From the NCBI GenBank assembly GCA_020722815.1, contig DYKB01000016.1, positions 21,511 through 85,510 of the forward strand: a DNA stretch of 64,000 bases, in the 5' to 3' direction. Source of the DNA: Caldithrix sp. GTDB lineage: Bacteria; Zhuqueibacterota; Zhuqueibacteria; Thermofontimicrobiales; Sulfurfontimicrobiaceae. Position 1 is the stretch's first letter; each line of letters begins with the position of its first letter. A program made the translations under genes and the position numbers. This document shows positions 44,698 to 53,792 of the stretch, piece after piece. The notes beneath the pieces are model-generated. The model saw only the letters and a program-made list of their open reading frames with translations, ran no database searches and was not told the DNA's origin.

Positions 44698-45480
44698 GTG
44701 GAAACGATGACAACCCACCTTGAAGATTTATTTGAATCGGTTGGTGATCTTTTTGAAGATGATTTAATTACAAAAATTATTAAAAGTGCCACATCATCTC
44801 CGACCGAATTGGAAGATGCGGGAGCCAAAAAAAGTGAAGAAAAATCCAAAAATGATAAGAAAGATTCGGATAAGAGCGTCAAAAAAGAGCATTTTAAATC
44901 CTTTATCGAGGCAATTGAAAAGGAAAATTACCATGTAGCGGTAATTGAGTTGCTGGAACTCGGTGCAAAAATGAAGCAGTTGGATAAAAATGCCGATTAT
45001 TTTGCACTCTTAACGTTTTGTTTCGTCGCTATTCGGAAATATTATCAGGCCGAGTTTGCTGATAAATTAGCGCGTCAATACGATTCTGATTGGGAAAAGA
45101 TTTTCGATAATTTATCAGATGCTGTTTATGATAGCGGGCTTTTCTTTATGGCTGAATCGTTACGTCAGGATGTTCGCGCGCTTGCATTGGAGGCAACCAT
45201 GAAAGAGTTGGAGTGGGAAAAGGACGATATTTTTATGCTGACGAAAGATTTAGCCAGTATATTTAAATTGGAAAATGAAAAGCTAGCCAAAACGATCACC
45301 GAAGAAAAGTTCTCACCAGCTATTGATGATAAAAGTACCCTTGATGATGTGGTCATCGCTCTTTGTGATGAATTCATTCTTCCTTTTTATGCCCGGTTAG
45401 AATTACAGAAATTGGTAGGCAGATATAAAGATGATGATACCGTAAAAAGTTCAAAATCAAAGAAAGAATCACGAAAATAG
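44698..45480 (+). CDS. Helical protein of unknown function, downstream of kbl
   Basis: The 260-residue protein starts at GTG 44698 (GGGGAG upstream, spacing 9) or at the ATG 44707. It has a Lys/Glu/Asp-rich low-complexity linker at about 40-62 (KKSEEKSKNDKKDSDK) and a largely helical body (about 65-245) with a TPR- or repeat-like feel (IEKENYHVAVIELLELG). A basic tail ends it. No signal peptide, membrane segment or catalytic motif was found. The 2-bp spacing implies co-transcription with kbl, but a metabolic link is not shown. Confidence 0.7.
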   Translation: METMTTHLEDLFESVGDLFEDDLITKIIKSATSSPTELEDAGAKKSEEKSKNDKKDSDKSVKKEHFKSFIEAIEKENYHVAVIELLELGAKMKQLDKNADYFALLTFCFVAIRKYYQAEFADKLARQYDSDWEKIFDNLSDAVYDSGLFFMAESLRQDVRALALEATMKELEWEKDDIFMLTKDLASIFKLENEKLAKTITEEKFSPAIDDKSTLDDVVIALCDEFILPFYARLELQKLVGRYKDDDTVKSSKSKKESRK

Positions 45481-45608
45481 GCATTAAATGCTGTAATAGT
45501 GCGATAGATTGTGGTGAAAGAATTTCTATAAGGTCATCAAAGATCAGATATTGATTGATGTAATGTCGGTGAATAATTTAATTTTATTATATTGTCGAGA
45601 GGAAATCG

Positions 45609-46556
45609 ATGAGAAAACATTTAAAAATTTTTTCAGGGAGTTCAAACCGAAGTCTGGCTGAAAAGATTTGTCAATACTTGCAAATCCCATTGGGTAAATC
45701 TTATTCTTCAAAATTTTCTGATGGGAACATTTATGTAAAAGTTGGTGAAAGTGTACGTCAGCAACAAATTTTTATTATTCAATCCGGTTCGGCACCGGTG
45801 AATGATAATTTTATGGAACTACTTTTTTTTATTGATGCTTTTAAAAGAGCCAGTGCTGCTTCAATCACCGCCGTCATCCCTTTTTACCCATATACCAAAG
45901 GTGACAAAAAGGATGAGCCGCGGGTTTCGATTCGGGCGAAAGTAATTGCGGATACATTGGAAGCGGTTGGCGTGGATCGGGTATTGGTGATGGATTTACT
46001 GCCGCCGCAAATTCAGGGATTTTTTAAAGTGCCGGTTGATAACCTATATGCCATGCCCGCTTTTGTAGATTATATTCGCCAAAAGAATCTGGAGGATATT
46101 GTGGTTGTATCTCCCGATATTGGGGCTGCGAAGATGGCGCGAAATTTTGCCCGACGCATTAAAACACCGGTTGCAATTGGCGATAAATCCCGTGAAGACC
46201 ACAGTGAACGTGCTTTCATCGAAAATGTCATTGGTGATGTCAACAACAAGAATGCAATTATCATTGATGACATGATCATCAGTGGGGGATCACTTTTTGC
46301 AATAGCGAAAAGTATAAAAAAGATGGGCGCGCGGGATATTTATGCCTGTATTACACATGGGCTGTTAACGGGAAAAATCATTGAACGACTCGATGACAGT
46401 CCCATTACCGAATTAATCGTTACCGATACTATCGAATTGGCTCCGGATAAATGTCATCCCAAAATTAAACAACTGAGTATGGCCAAATTATTTGGTGATG
46501 CAATTCGTACCATTTATGAAGGCACTTCCATGGGACTACTTTTTGATGAGGAGTAG
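45609..46556 (+). CDS. prs: Divergent ribose-phosphate pyrophosphokinase (PRPP synthetase)
   Basis: PRPP synthetase transfers pyrophosphate from ATP to ribose 5-phosphate. The 315-residue protein has the two-domain fold and usual length, S-D-G-N-I-Y-V-K-V near 37-45, V-V-S-P-D-I-G-A-A-K-M-A-R and the PRPP loop I-I-D-D-M-I-I-S-G-G-S. The ATP-binding motif that normally reads Y-A-R-Q-D-R/K-K is here Y95-T-K-G-D-K-K, losing the conserved Arg and Gln, and the PRPP loop lacks the usual T-A-G-T. It may be a specialised paralogue with altered ATP binding or regulation. No ribosome site is striking except GAGAGG (45597-45602). Confidence 0.8.
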   Translation: MRKHLKIFSGSSNRSLAEKICQYLQIPLGKSYSSKFSDGNIYVKVGESVRQQQIFIIQSGSAPVNDNFMELLFFIDAFKRASAASITAVIPFYPYTKGDKKDEPRVSIRAKVIADTLEAVGVDRVLVMDLLPPQIQGFFKVPVDNLYAMPAFVDYIRQKNLEDIVVVSPDIGAAKMARNFARRIKTPVAIGDKSREDHSERAFIENVIGDVNNKNAIIIDDMIISGGSLFAIAKSIKKMGARDIYACITHGLLTGKIIERLDDSPITELIVTDTIELAPDKCHPKIKQLSMAKLFGDAIRTIYEGTSMGLLFDEE

Positions 46557-46590
46557 TCGTTGTCTGAATGATAATGGGTGAGATTAAAAC

Positions 46591-46672
46591 AAACAGCATC
46601 GCTTCAATGCAAGATTCTCTTTTGATAACTAAAGTGTCACAATATTAAGTATTCAATGTAGCGATGCTGTTT
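46591..46672. repeat. Inverted repeat between prs and a convergent gene
   Basis: AAACAGCATCGC at 46591-46602 and its exact complement at 46661-46672 enclose 58 bases that also hold two CAATG-containing segments. It lies between convergent genes, so a transcription-ending role is possible, but the T-run after it is only four bases. Confidence 0.55.
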
Positions 46673-46735
46673 TCCATTTGAAATGTATATGTTTAAAACA
46701 AATCTGTTTGAGCTGGCAAATACAGCCGTCTGTTT

Positions 46736-47740
46736 TTATAATCTTTTCAGATTGACATTCCCACCGGATGTACGTAAAATTAACTCCGGGCCGCCGCCAT
46801 TAATTGGGGACACCAGTTTGGTACGACTAATTTCACCCTGAATCGTCACAGGAAAATCGACATAAACTTTTCCGCCACTGGTCGAAGCATCCAGGTTTAC
46901 CTTTATATTTTCAGCGATATAGGCATTCACACTGCCGCCAGAAGTCCGCAATGAACAACGTCCTTCGGGTTGTTTGGAAATGGAAGCTGTAATTGAACCA
47001 CCTGAAGTCGATGCATCAATATCACCCATCACTTCTTTTACTTCAACACTGCCCCCACTGGTTTTCGCAACCACATTTCCTTTTGCCTGATCGATTCGAA
47101 TGGAACCACCTGATGTATGGGCATCAACCCGACCATTTACCTGACCTATTGAAATGCTTCCTCCTGAAGTTCGGATATCGGCATCGCCGACACAGCCTTC
47201 CAGTGAAATACTTCCCCCCGACGTTTTGCCGGTGACAGGACCATCAATCTGGCCAAAATGTAAACTGCCACCTGCTGTACGACTTATGACTTTTCCTTCC
47301 AGATCGTCGATGGAGATACTTCCACCAGCAGTGGTCAAATCAACGTTGTATTTTTGGGGGACGAATACCGTATACTTGACAATTAACCGACGACCACTCC
47401 CCCCAAAATTATCCGAACGCGTTCGAAAACGTGCTTTTACAAAAACATCACTGCCGCTTTGATCAAAATTTATTTCGAAGTCTTCCAGAATTTTTTCAGC
47501 CTCGCTATCTGTAAAAGTATCGGCTTTTTTATAAATTTCAATTTCAACCACTTCTTTATTCCAGCTTTTCACATCGATTGAGCCGCGTTCGGATTCAATC
47601 GTCAAGCTTCCGCCTGATTTTACAGTAAAAACTTTCTTATCGCGATACTCGACGTCAGCGAAAACAATCGTCGTCAATACAAAAACGAAAAGAAAAATCG
47701 AATATAGAGTGATTTTATATTGGTTGCCAGGATGTTTCAT
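46736..47740 (-). CDS. Secreted DUF4097 beta-solenoid protein, shorter paralogue
   Basis: The 334-residue protein has a signal peptide (FLFVFVLTTIVFA), a ~100-residue beta region, then six 18-residue repeats from T137 (T-S/A-G-G-S-I-x-I-x-x-x-x-G-x-V-x-x-x) and three longer ones. This regular spacing predicts a right-handed beta-helix with one turn per repeat, as in DUF4097/LiaG-YvlB-type envelope proteins. GGAGGACATC before the ATG fixes the start. It is the last gene of a sigma/anti-sigma operon and resembles the gene upstream. It is probably exported and periplasmic or surface-exposed; the function is unknown. Confidence 0.85.
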   Translation of the reverse strand: MKHPGNQYKITLYSIFLFVFVLTTIVFADVEYRDKKVFTVKSGGSLTIESERGSIDVKSWNKEVVEIEIYKKADTFTDSEAEKILEDFEINFDQSGSDVFVKARFRTRSDNFGGSGRRLIVKYTVFVPQKYNVDLTTAGGSISIDDLEGKVISRTAGGSLHFGQIDGPVTGKTSGGSISLEGCVGDADIRTSGGSISIGQVNGRVDAHTSGGSIRIDQAKGNVVAKTSGGSVEVKEVMGDIDASTSGGSITASISKQPEGRCSLRTSGGSVNAYIAENIKVNLDASTSGGKVYVDFPVTIQGEISRTKLVSPINGGGPELILRTSGGNVNLKRL

Positions 47741-47863
47741 GATGTCCTCCGCCTTATTTTTTAATTTTTAAGATTAAAATTTACAGCTACTTAAATGATA
47801 CTGAAATAAGAAATAGCAACTCCGTATTATCCAAATTCTCGATAATACGGAATTTGAAAATAT

Positions 47864-49114
47864 TTACTTTTGATGAATACGTATATTCCCACTGGAAGTT
47901 TTCAATAAAATTTGATCGCCGCCACCATTTATTTTACCCTGACCACGAATAATTTTATTTCCATCCTCATCAACCGTATTTTTGGTCAACGGAAAATCGC
48001 TGTAAATATCATAGCGTTTGAGTTGACTGGAGCGACCAAGATGAATTTCAGCCAGAATGGTTGCCGGAATTTTAGCTGGCAACGTTAAATCGATGTCCCC
48101 GCCGCTGGTATGTAATTGAACGCCATGTGGTCTTGAAAAATCAGTCGTTGTAATTTCTACGTCGATATCACCGCCAGAGGTTTTCGCTTCCAGCGCTCCC
48201 TGCACATTTTTCAGTGTAATTCCGTCGCCTGAAGTGTGTAAATTTACTGATTCTGAAAGTGTATTTCCGTCAATATCACCACCACTGGTATGGGCCTCAA
48301 TGGTACCTTTTAAATTTTGAAGCTGAATGTCGCCCCCGGATGTATGGAATGCTAAATTCCCATTGCAGTTTTCCGCTTCAATATCGCCACCAGATGTTTT
48401 TGCTAAAAGTGTTCCCGTAACATTTCTGACATCAATCGATCCACCAGAAGTTTTTAAATCGATTTCATTTTTTCCGCCAACAAGTGTGATATCGCCACCA
48501 GCGGTTTTCACGTCAATTGCGCCCGTTAAATCCATCAAATCAACGTCCCCGCCGGAAGTCTTTGCAACGAGATTACCATCAATTTTTTCTAATTTCAGAT
48601 CACCACCTGAGGTTGTGGCCGTTACATTTCCGGTTACTTCCAGAATTTGAATGTCCCCTCCGGATGTTTTTAATTCAACCAAACCTTTTATCGCCGTAAT
48701 TTTCAGATCGCCACCACTTGTCTGTAAATTCAAATTAAATTCTCGTGGAACGTTGATTTCAAAATTTCTTTTGATCCAGTTTCTACCTTCAATCCCTTCT
48801 ACAATAACGTCACTGCCAGTTTGTTGATAGCCCGCGAGAATTTTTTCATAGGTTTTTTGCGCTTCTTCCTGTGTATAAACTTCTATTTTTAAGTTTTCAA
48901 CTATTTTGACTTGGTTATTATCCCATGATTTAACCGTAATGTCACCGGCGATATTCGAAATTTTTAAATTTCCGCCTGGTTTTACCGAATACTCCTTGTT
49001 GATTTGCGTAACATAAGCATCCCCTTCGCGTTGAAATTGCGCTTGTTGCGCTTGAACCAGGGTACTAGTAAAAAGAGTTATGATTAAAATTGCCATCATT
49101 ATTTTGGTTTGCAT
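47864..49114 (-). CDS. Secreted DUF4097 beta-solenoid protein, longer paralogue
   Basis: From the ATG at 49114 (AAAGGAG upstream) the 416-residue protein has a signal peptide (IMMAILIITLFTSTLVQAQ). Ten consecutive 18-residue repeats run from about residue 132 (T-S-G-G-D-x-x-L-x-x-x-x-G-x-x-x-x-K), followed by longer irregular ones. A C-terminal beta cap ends R-I-H-Q-K. The frame itself opens 60 bases earlier, inside the anti-sigma gene, without a ribosome site. It starts 4 bp after the anti-sigma stop, so it is likely produced with the sigma and anti-sigma factors. The repeats are near-periodic at the DNA level, so copy number may vary between strains. Confidence 0.88.
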   Translation of the reverse strand: MQTKIMMAILIITLFTSTLVQAQQAQFQREGDAYVTQINKEYSVKPGGNLKISNIAGDITVKSWDNNQVKIVENLKIEVYTQEEAQKTYEKILAGYQQTGSDVIVEGIEGRNWIKRNFEINVPREFNLNLQTSGGDLKITAIKGLVELKTSGGDIQILEVTGNVTATTSGGDLKLEKIDGNLVAKTSGGDVDLMDLTGAIDVKTAGGDITLVGGKNEIDLKTSGGSIDVRNVTGTLLAKTSGGDIEAENCNGNLAFHTSGGDIQLQNLKGTIEAHTSGGDIDGNTLSESVNLHTSGDGITLKNVQGALEAKTSGGDIDVEITTTDFSRPHGVQLHTSGGDIDLTLPAKIPATILAEIHLGRSSQLKRYDIYSDFPLTKNTVDEDGNKIIRGQGKINGGGDQILLKTSSGNIRIHQK

Positions 49115-49118
49115 TGTA

Positions 49119-50138
49119 TTACTCCTTTCGCATAATTTCATTTGTTTTTTTTGAAGTTGACGGGTGACTTTCATTTTTTGTTAATTGTTCTATGATTCTG
49201 CTGGCATGATAACGGATGTAACTATTGGTATCCTGCTCGGCAGCCTTTAAAAATTGTTCATATTCAATTGGCTGGATTGAGCTTTCGATCAGTGCCCGAA
49301 AAATCGCTATTCGCAGGGCGGAATTTGAATCCGAAACAAGTATTTTCAAAAAAGTATCTTTTATTGCGTCAGTAAGGGGTAAACTGCTCAAAACTTCGAT
49401 TACTTGTAATCGAATCCCTGTATTTTTTTCGAATTTTAACAGGGCAATTAAAGCGTCTATAATTTCATTGTTTAAAGGGACCCCTTTTCTGATGATTCCG
49501 TTCAAAGCCTTGATAGTATGCAATTTTACACCTGGATTCGTTCCTTCCAATAACGAATGTTCCAGCAGTGGCTGAATCGCGGGATGGGAGAAGTTGCTCT
49601 CTAATTTAATATCATTGACAGTTTGATAACTGATTTCAATTGTTCCATCCTGAGGATTATATTTAACTTTCTCGATATTGGCCAAACCGGGTAATAATTG
49701 CCCCCCTGATAATTGAATCGGCTGAGAAGCACCTAAAAGTTGTTGAATAATTTTATCCGCGGAAGGTTGCTTCGGTTTCGATTTTAACAAATCATTAGCA
49801 AAAAAACCAATAAGCACTAAGGCAATGGCAAACGCGAATTGAAAAACAGGGCCCGGATTCAAAAAAGAAAATGGTGACCATTTGGGACGAGAATAATTCG
49901 CTACGGAATTCGCCGTTTGTTGGAAGACGGATTTTCGAAATGTGGTTAATAAGGTATTCGATGGCGAAATTAACGGATTTGCAGGAATTTTTTCTGTCAT
50001 TAGTTGCATCTGTTTTAAGGTGGAATGACAGGCCGGGCAAACCATTAAATGAGCTTCGAAATCAGCTTTTTCAACCTCGTTAAGTTCCTCATAAAAATAA
50101 AGCACCAGCTTTTTTTGATATTTTGAACAGGTACTCAT
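49119..50138 (-). CDS. Anti-sigma factor with zinc finger, one membrane segment and HEAT repeats
   Basis: The 339-residue protein begins with a zf-HC2-type zinc anti-sigma domain (C4, H30, C34, C37 in H-x3-C-x2-C). A membrane span at about 96-115 follows. The outer part ends in alpha-helical HEAT-like repeats (about 185-330: AIQPLLEHSLLEGTNPGVKLHTIKALNGII and following). It lies directly downstream of an ECF sigma gene, the standard arrangement for a membrane anti-sigma factor that holds the sigma factor until an envelope signal arrives. The HEAT repeats are an uncommon sensor part. AGGA precedes the ATG. Confidence 0.87.
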   Translation of the reverse strand: MSTCSKYQKKLVLYFYEELNEVEKADFEAHLMVCPACHSTLKQMQLMTEKIPANPLISPSNTLLTTFRKSVFQQTANSVANYSRPKWSPFSFLNPGPVFQFAFAIALVLIGFFANDLLKSKPKQPSADKIIQQLLGASQPIQLSGGQLLPGLANIEKVKYNPQDGTIEISYQTVNDIKLESNFSHPAIQPLLEHSLLEGTNPGVKLHTIKALNGIIRKGVPLNNEIIDALIALLKFEKNTGIRLQVIEVLSSLPLTDAIKDTFLKILVSDSNSALRIAIFRALIESSIQPIEYEQFLKAAEQDTNSYIRYHASRIIEQLTKNESHPSTSKKTNEIMRKE

Positions 50139-50169
50139 GATTAAATTTCCTATAAAGTTGATATTATGA

Positions 50170-50736
50170 CTAAAAATAAGGCTGCAATTCCTTGTTTAAC
50201 TTTTGAATTGCCCGAAATAATTGATTTTTAATGGTTCCTTCTGAACAGTTTAGCGTTTCCGCAATTTCTTTTATTTTATATCCCTGAAAATGCTTTAACA
50301 CGAAAATTGCCCTTTGTTGGGACGACAACTGTTTCATTGCTGTTTGCACCAGTTGATTCAATTCATGATTGATATATTCATGTTCTGGATTTCCTTGATT
50401 TGAAATATCAGCTAAATTGTTAACGTTTTGCATTTCGTCATCTGGATTAAAAGTAAGCCAACGCTTTATTTGTTTTTTTCGACGCTCATTGAGGCACAGA
50501 TTAATCGCAATTCGGGTGAGCCAGGTGCTAAACTCACTTTCAAAGCGAAAGGATTGTATTTTTAAATAGGCTTTGATAAAAGTTTCCTGATAAACATCCT
50601 GCGCATCAGCCAGATTTCCCATAATGCCAAAAATAACCTGTAAAATTTGTTGATCATACCGCGTCACAAGCTGATTAAACGCGGTTGATTGCCCTGCCTG
50701 AGCGTTCATTATGAGGTTTTTCTCTTCACTATCCAT
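50170..50736 (-). CDS. ECF-family RNA polymerase sigma factor
   Basis: The 188-residue protein has sigma region 2 (D-A-Q-D-V-Y-Q-E-T-F-I-K-A-Y near 44-57, then F-S-T-W-L-T-R-I-A-I-N for -10 recognition). It also has region 4 (L-S-S-Q-Q-R-A-I-F-V-L-K-H-F-Q-G-Y-K-I-K-E-I-A through G-T-I-K-N-Q-L-F-R-A, -35 recognition). Region 3 is absent, which defines the ECF class. GGAG lies three bases before the ATG. The anti-sigma gene follows 31 bp downstream and the two beta-solenoid genes after it, so all four likely form one self-regulated operon. Confidence 0.94.
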   Translation of the reverse strand: MDSEEKNLIMNAQAGQSTAFNQLVTRYDQQILQVIFGIMGNLADAQDVYQETFIKAYLKIQSFRFESEFSTWLTRIAINLCLNERRKKQIKRWLTFNPDDEMQNVNNLADISNQGNPEHEYINHELNQLVQTAMKQLSSQQRAIFVLKHFQGYKIKEIAETLNCSEGTIKNQLFRAIQKLNKELQPYF

Positions 50737-51038
50737 TTTACTCCAACTTTTTGTAAATTAGACAAATTGCTTTACAAAAAGGTTGGCAAAAAAAATGAAA
50801 AATTCAACATTTTTTCCGAGAAAAACAGGTGGGCGATAAAATCCCTGATAGATGTATACCGTTTGATTCTAAAAAATGATTTTAACAATTGAGGTTAGCT
50901 GGTTCAGGGTTCACGGTTAGAGACCTTTGTTTTTCTTGTTTCTTAATGCTAAACCGGAAACTATTGAACCCTGAACCGGCGGCGTTATCAATCATTTGAA
51001 ATATCGGAGGAGATTGCAGTCTACAAGCAGATTTAAAT
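50737..51038. other. 302-bp intergenic region with a palindrome
   Basis: This spacer precedes the ECF operon and follows the 51039 gene, both on the minus strand. GGTTCAGGGTTCA (50901-50913) recurs as its exact complement at 50965-50977, a perfect 13-bp inverted repeat around 51 bases, related to the one at 26743-26850. It may end the 51039 transcript. The sigma-factor promoter should lie between 50737 and 50900; it was not identified. Confidence 0.6.
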
Positions 51039-52259
51039 TTACTTATTTGGATCGGTTTGATTTTCTTTCTCTTTCTGATCCACTTTTTTTCGTAGTTCTT
51101 CCAATTGCAGATCGCGCTGGATTCGTTCCTGCCGCATTTTTTCGAGTTGCTTTTTCGCGGCTTCGGCTTTGATTTCCTGAGGTGTCAAAATATGATCCGG
51201 TGTATCCTGCGGTACTGTTTGATTGGTAGAATCGAAATCCGTCGCTGTCATGGTGCTGTCAGAAGTAACCGGATTTTGATTGTTTTTTGAAGACGGTGAA
51301 GAAAAAACATCGGCAAAGGTGAACGAAATACCCGCATGAATTTTCCAGGCCGGAAGGGATGGAACCTGAATTCTCTTGGTTGCGAAATTTTCAGCGTCTG
51401 GCATGGGATAATCAACCATTACATCCGACATTAGTTTGAGATCGGTACCAAATGTTAAAGTCACCCCGGTATGGATTGGGAAATTAAATCCAGGAGAGAA
51501 ATAGAAATAACTGGATCTAGCGTACGCCGTCTGCGGTGGTTTGGAGAAAAAGGAATTCCCGTGTAATTCAAACGTAAAATTTACGGGTTGAATTGGGAAA
51601 ATAAACGCAGCACCAAATAAAAATTCCTGGGTGGATGAGGTAGCGGAAATTTGAACCTGATCCTGATTGGATATGATACTCCCATTGTCGGCATGGAATC
51701 GATAGCCCAAATTCAGGTGAATATTTAAACCTTCATCGGGCATATAAGCATCCTTCGTATATGAAGCCAGTCCCTGCAAAGTAAATGAAGCCTGATCTGA
51801 AGTGTAAGGTTCAAAAAGGATGTTATGTCGCTTTCCAACAGGCAACCTGGAATCCAGTGCAAAACTAAAATAGAGACTTCGTTGGGGATGGAATGCCAGA
51901 TATTTCATATTTAAAATTACATCGTCCGGAACATTATAAGCCCCATCAGTCTCCTGATTAGGTGACTGGATGAGAATCGGATATAAACCGATTTGAAGTT
52001 TCGGCGTGATTGAATAATCGATAGTCAGCCTGTTCGTAAAGTCCTTAAACAGTACCGCATGTTGACCTTGTTTCGGATCGTTTATAATTTCACTTTTCCG
52101 AAAATAACTTGAATAATTTGCGATCTCCAGGGTTTTGGCTGGTAAATTCCAGGCAGTTTGCGTGTGAAATAAACCGGGTTTCCGGGTCGCATTTCTTGTT
52201 TGACTGAATACACTTATCGTCAATATTAACAATAAAATAATCACAAAGAATTTTTTCAT
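51039..52259 (-). CDS. Predicted outer-membrane barrel protein with C-terminal coiled coil
   Basis: The 406-residue protein has a signal peptide (FFVIILLLILTISVFSQ), then about 290 residues of alternating amphipathic strands with many aromatic ends (FTFELHGNSFF, YFYFSPGFNF). A Ser/Thr/Asn-rich linker and a charged coiled coil (about 365-400, AAKKQLEKMRQERIQRDLQ) follow. This suits an outer-membrane barrel whose tail reaches into the periplasm. No OmpA-like or family signature was recognised. GAGGGG precedes the ATG. It is not clearly tied to its neighbours. Confidence 0.7.
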   Translation of the reverse strand: MKKFFVIILLLILTISVFSQTRNATRKPGLFHTQTAWNLPAKTLEIANYSSYFRKSEIINDPKQGQHAVLFKDFTNRLTIDYSITPKLQIGLYPILIQSPNQETDGAYNVPDDVILNMKYLAFHPQRSLYFSFALDSRLPVGKRHNILFEPYTSDQASFTLQGLASYTKDAYMPDEGLNIHLNLGYRFHADNGSIISNQDQVQISATSSTQEFLFGAAFIFPIQPVNFTFELHGNSFFSKPPQTAYARSSYFYFSPGFNFPIHTGVTLTFGTDLKLMSDVMVDYPMPDAENFATKRIQVPSLPAWKIHAGISFTFADVFSSPSSKNNQNPVTSDSTMTATDFDSTNQTVPQDTPDHILTPQEIKAEAAKKQLEKMRQERIQRDLQLEELRKKVDQKEKENQTDPNK

Positions 52260-52484
52260 AAGCCCCTCAATTTGTCTTTTCTATCATCCGTAATTTCCCG
52301 AATTTTGACTTTCATCCAACAAAATTTATGCCACTGGCGTCCACATTATATTTATCGGCACTGGATTGCCAGGTTTTTTCTTTTACCGCCGGGAAAAGAA
52401 TATGACTTTGTGATATCGGGATGAAGGTGTCAGATAAAATAATTTGCCAAACGATTTTAAAAATTTGAATTACTGCCGAAAAAG

Positions 52485-53792
52485 TTAATCGAAGTACGAG
52501 ATTGGGGTGTTCGATTCTGAAGAAAGGTTAAATTTGTGTGCAGATTTTTGATAATCATAGACAAATCGGCCTTCGAGTGGAAATTCACGAAAAGGGACAA
52601 TTCCGCCGGCACGATTAATTATATTCTTTACAAAATTATTCTGCCAGCGCTGAAAAGTGAGAACATCGCCGTGGCTGTTAAAAATTCCAAAAACGAGGAC
52701 GCCATAGGTTTGCGTGTTGATGAATCCAACCAGCGCGCTAACCCCTTGGTCGGTTTCTACTAATGTACCGGTTTTAGCCAGAATTCCACCCCGATAATCT
52801 ATTTCCTTAAACCGGCGATGAAGTGTTCCCCCATCAATTCCAGCGACGGGCATAATTTGATCTATCGCATAATGATTCTCTTCACACCAGCGATAGAGTT
52901 TCCGCAGAATTTTGATCATGCCGCGCGGGGTAATACGATTGTAATCCAGTCCGGAAGTATGCGTTATAAAAATATCTTCCAGCTCAAGTCCCGCATATCG
53001 GACGAGGTAAAGTGTTAATCCATCGGGACCTCCCAGTAATTCACCCAGTCGTTCGGCGATGGCATTTACGCTAAAGGCATTTTGGTACCAGAGGATGTCG
53101 ATTAGGGGATCAGAATGATAACTGACTAATAATTTCCCGCTAACCGTGCCGGAATACACTTCACCATGAATGTAGATACCATTTTGACTGAGTTTTTGTC
53201 GGGCAATTTGGAGCGATTTCTCATAGGAGAACAGGCTGTTTAACGAAAAAGGGCCGTTAATGATTAAATCGCCATTCACATTTCGGATATTGAATTGCTT
53301 TAAATCCCGAATCAGGTTGATGAGGGCATTGACCCGCAGCGTTGGATCGCCTTCACTATCGAGTATTAAATTTCCGTTTAATGCCTGGCGATCCGGGTCA
53401 ATTTCGCCATCAATATAAAATGAAGTGCGAAAACGATGTTCAGCGCCCCAGCGTTCCAGCGCTGCCAGCGAAAGTGGAATTTTCAGCCCGGAAGCCGGAT
53501 TATATAAATGATCAATATTCAGACTTGCCAATTGGGTTCCGCCATCCAGCGTTTCGATGAGAATCCCTTGATTGGACAGGTTTTCAGATTGATCCAGGAT
53601 TTGCGCAAGAGAAGGTACTAATTCCGGACAGGGGATCACTGCTTTAAAATTTGTCTGTGCGGGAATAACGGTTGAATGATTTTCGACCAATGTTGCCGAA
53701 AATTCAAAATAACTCAGCAGTACAATTAATCCAAAAAGTAAAAATTTGTAGGAATAGATAAATACTCGTAACTGGCGCGATTCTATCTTCAT
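52485..53792 (-). CDS. dacB: D-alanyl-D-alanine carboxypeptidase (PBP4/DacB type, S13)
   Basis: PBP4-type enzymes trim or cut peptide cross-links of peptidoglycan in the periplasm. From the ATG at 53792 the 435-residue protein has a membrane segment near the N-terminus. The three active-site motifs are P-A-S101-x-x-K104, S241-x-N and K340-T-G. T-S-G-L-D near 279-283 is also typical of the family. The longest frame starts with TTG at 53912 and adds 40 residues without a ribosome site; the ATG at 53792 is preferred, though its own ribosome site is weak. The large S13 insertion domain appears shortened relative to E. coli DacB. Confidence 0.92.
   Translation of the reverse strand: MKIESRQLRVFIYSYKFLLFGLIVLLSYFEFSATLVENHSTVIPAQTNFKAVIPCPELVPSLAQILDQSENLSNQGILIETLDGGTQLASLNIDHLYNPASGLKIPLSLAALERWGAEHRFRTSFYIDGEIDPDRQALNGNLILDSEGDPTLRVNALINLIRDLKQFNIRNVNGDLIINGPFSLNSLFSYEKSLQIARQKLSQNGIYIHGEVYSGTVSGKLLVSYHSDPLIDILWYQNAFSVNAIAERLGELLGGPDGLTLYLVRYAGLELEDIFITHTSGLDYNRITPRGMIKILRKLYRWCEENHYAIDQIMPVAGIDGGTLHRRFKEIDYRGGILAKTGTLVETDQGVSALVGFINTQTYGVLVFGIFNSHGDVLTFQRWQNNFVKNIINRAGGIVPFREFPLEGRFVYDYQKSAHKFNLSSESNTPISYFD

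Noticed and set aside
46591..46672. Intrinsic terminator shared by prs and the solenoid gene
   Set aside because: The 12-bp stem closes a 58-base loop and lacks a proper T-run, so it is listed only as an inverted repeat.
48327..48699. Pro/Ser-rich plus-strand frames opposite the beta-solenoid gene
   Set aside because: Their repeats only reflect the 54-bp periodicity of the real minus-strand gene.
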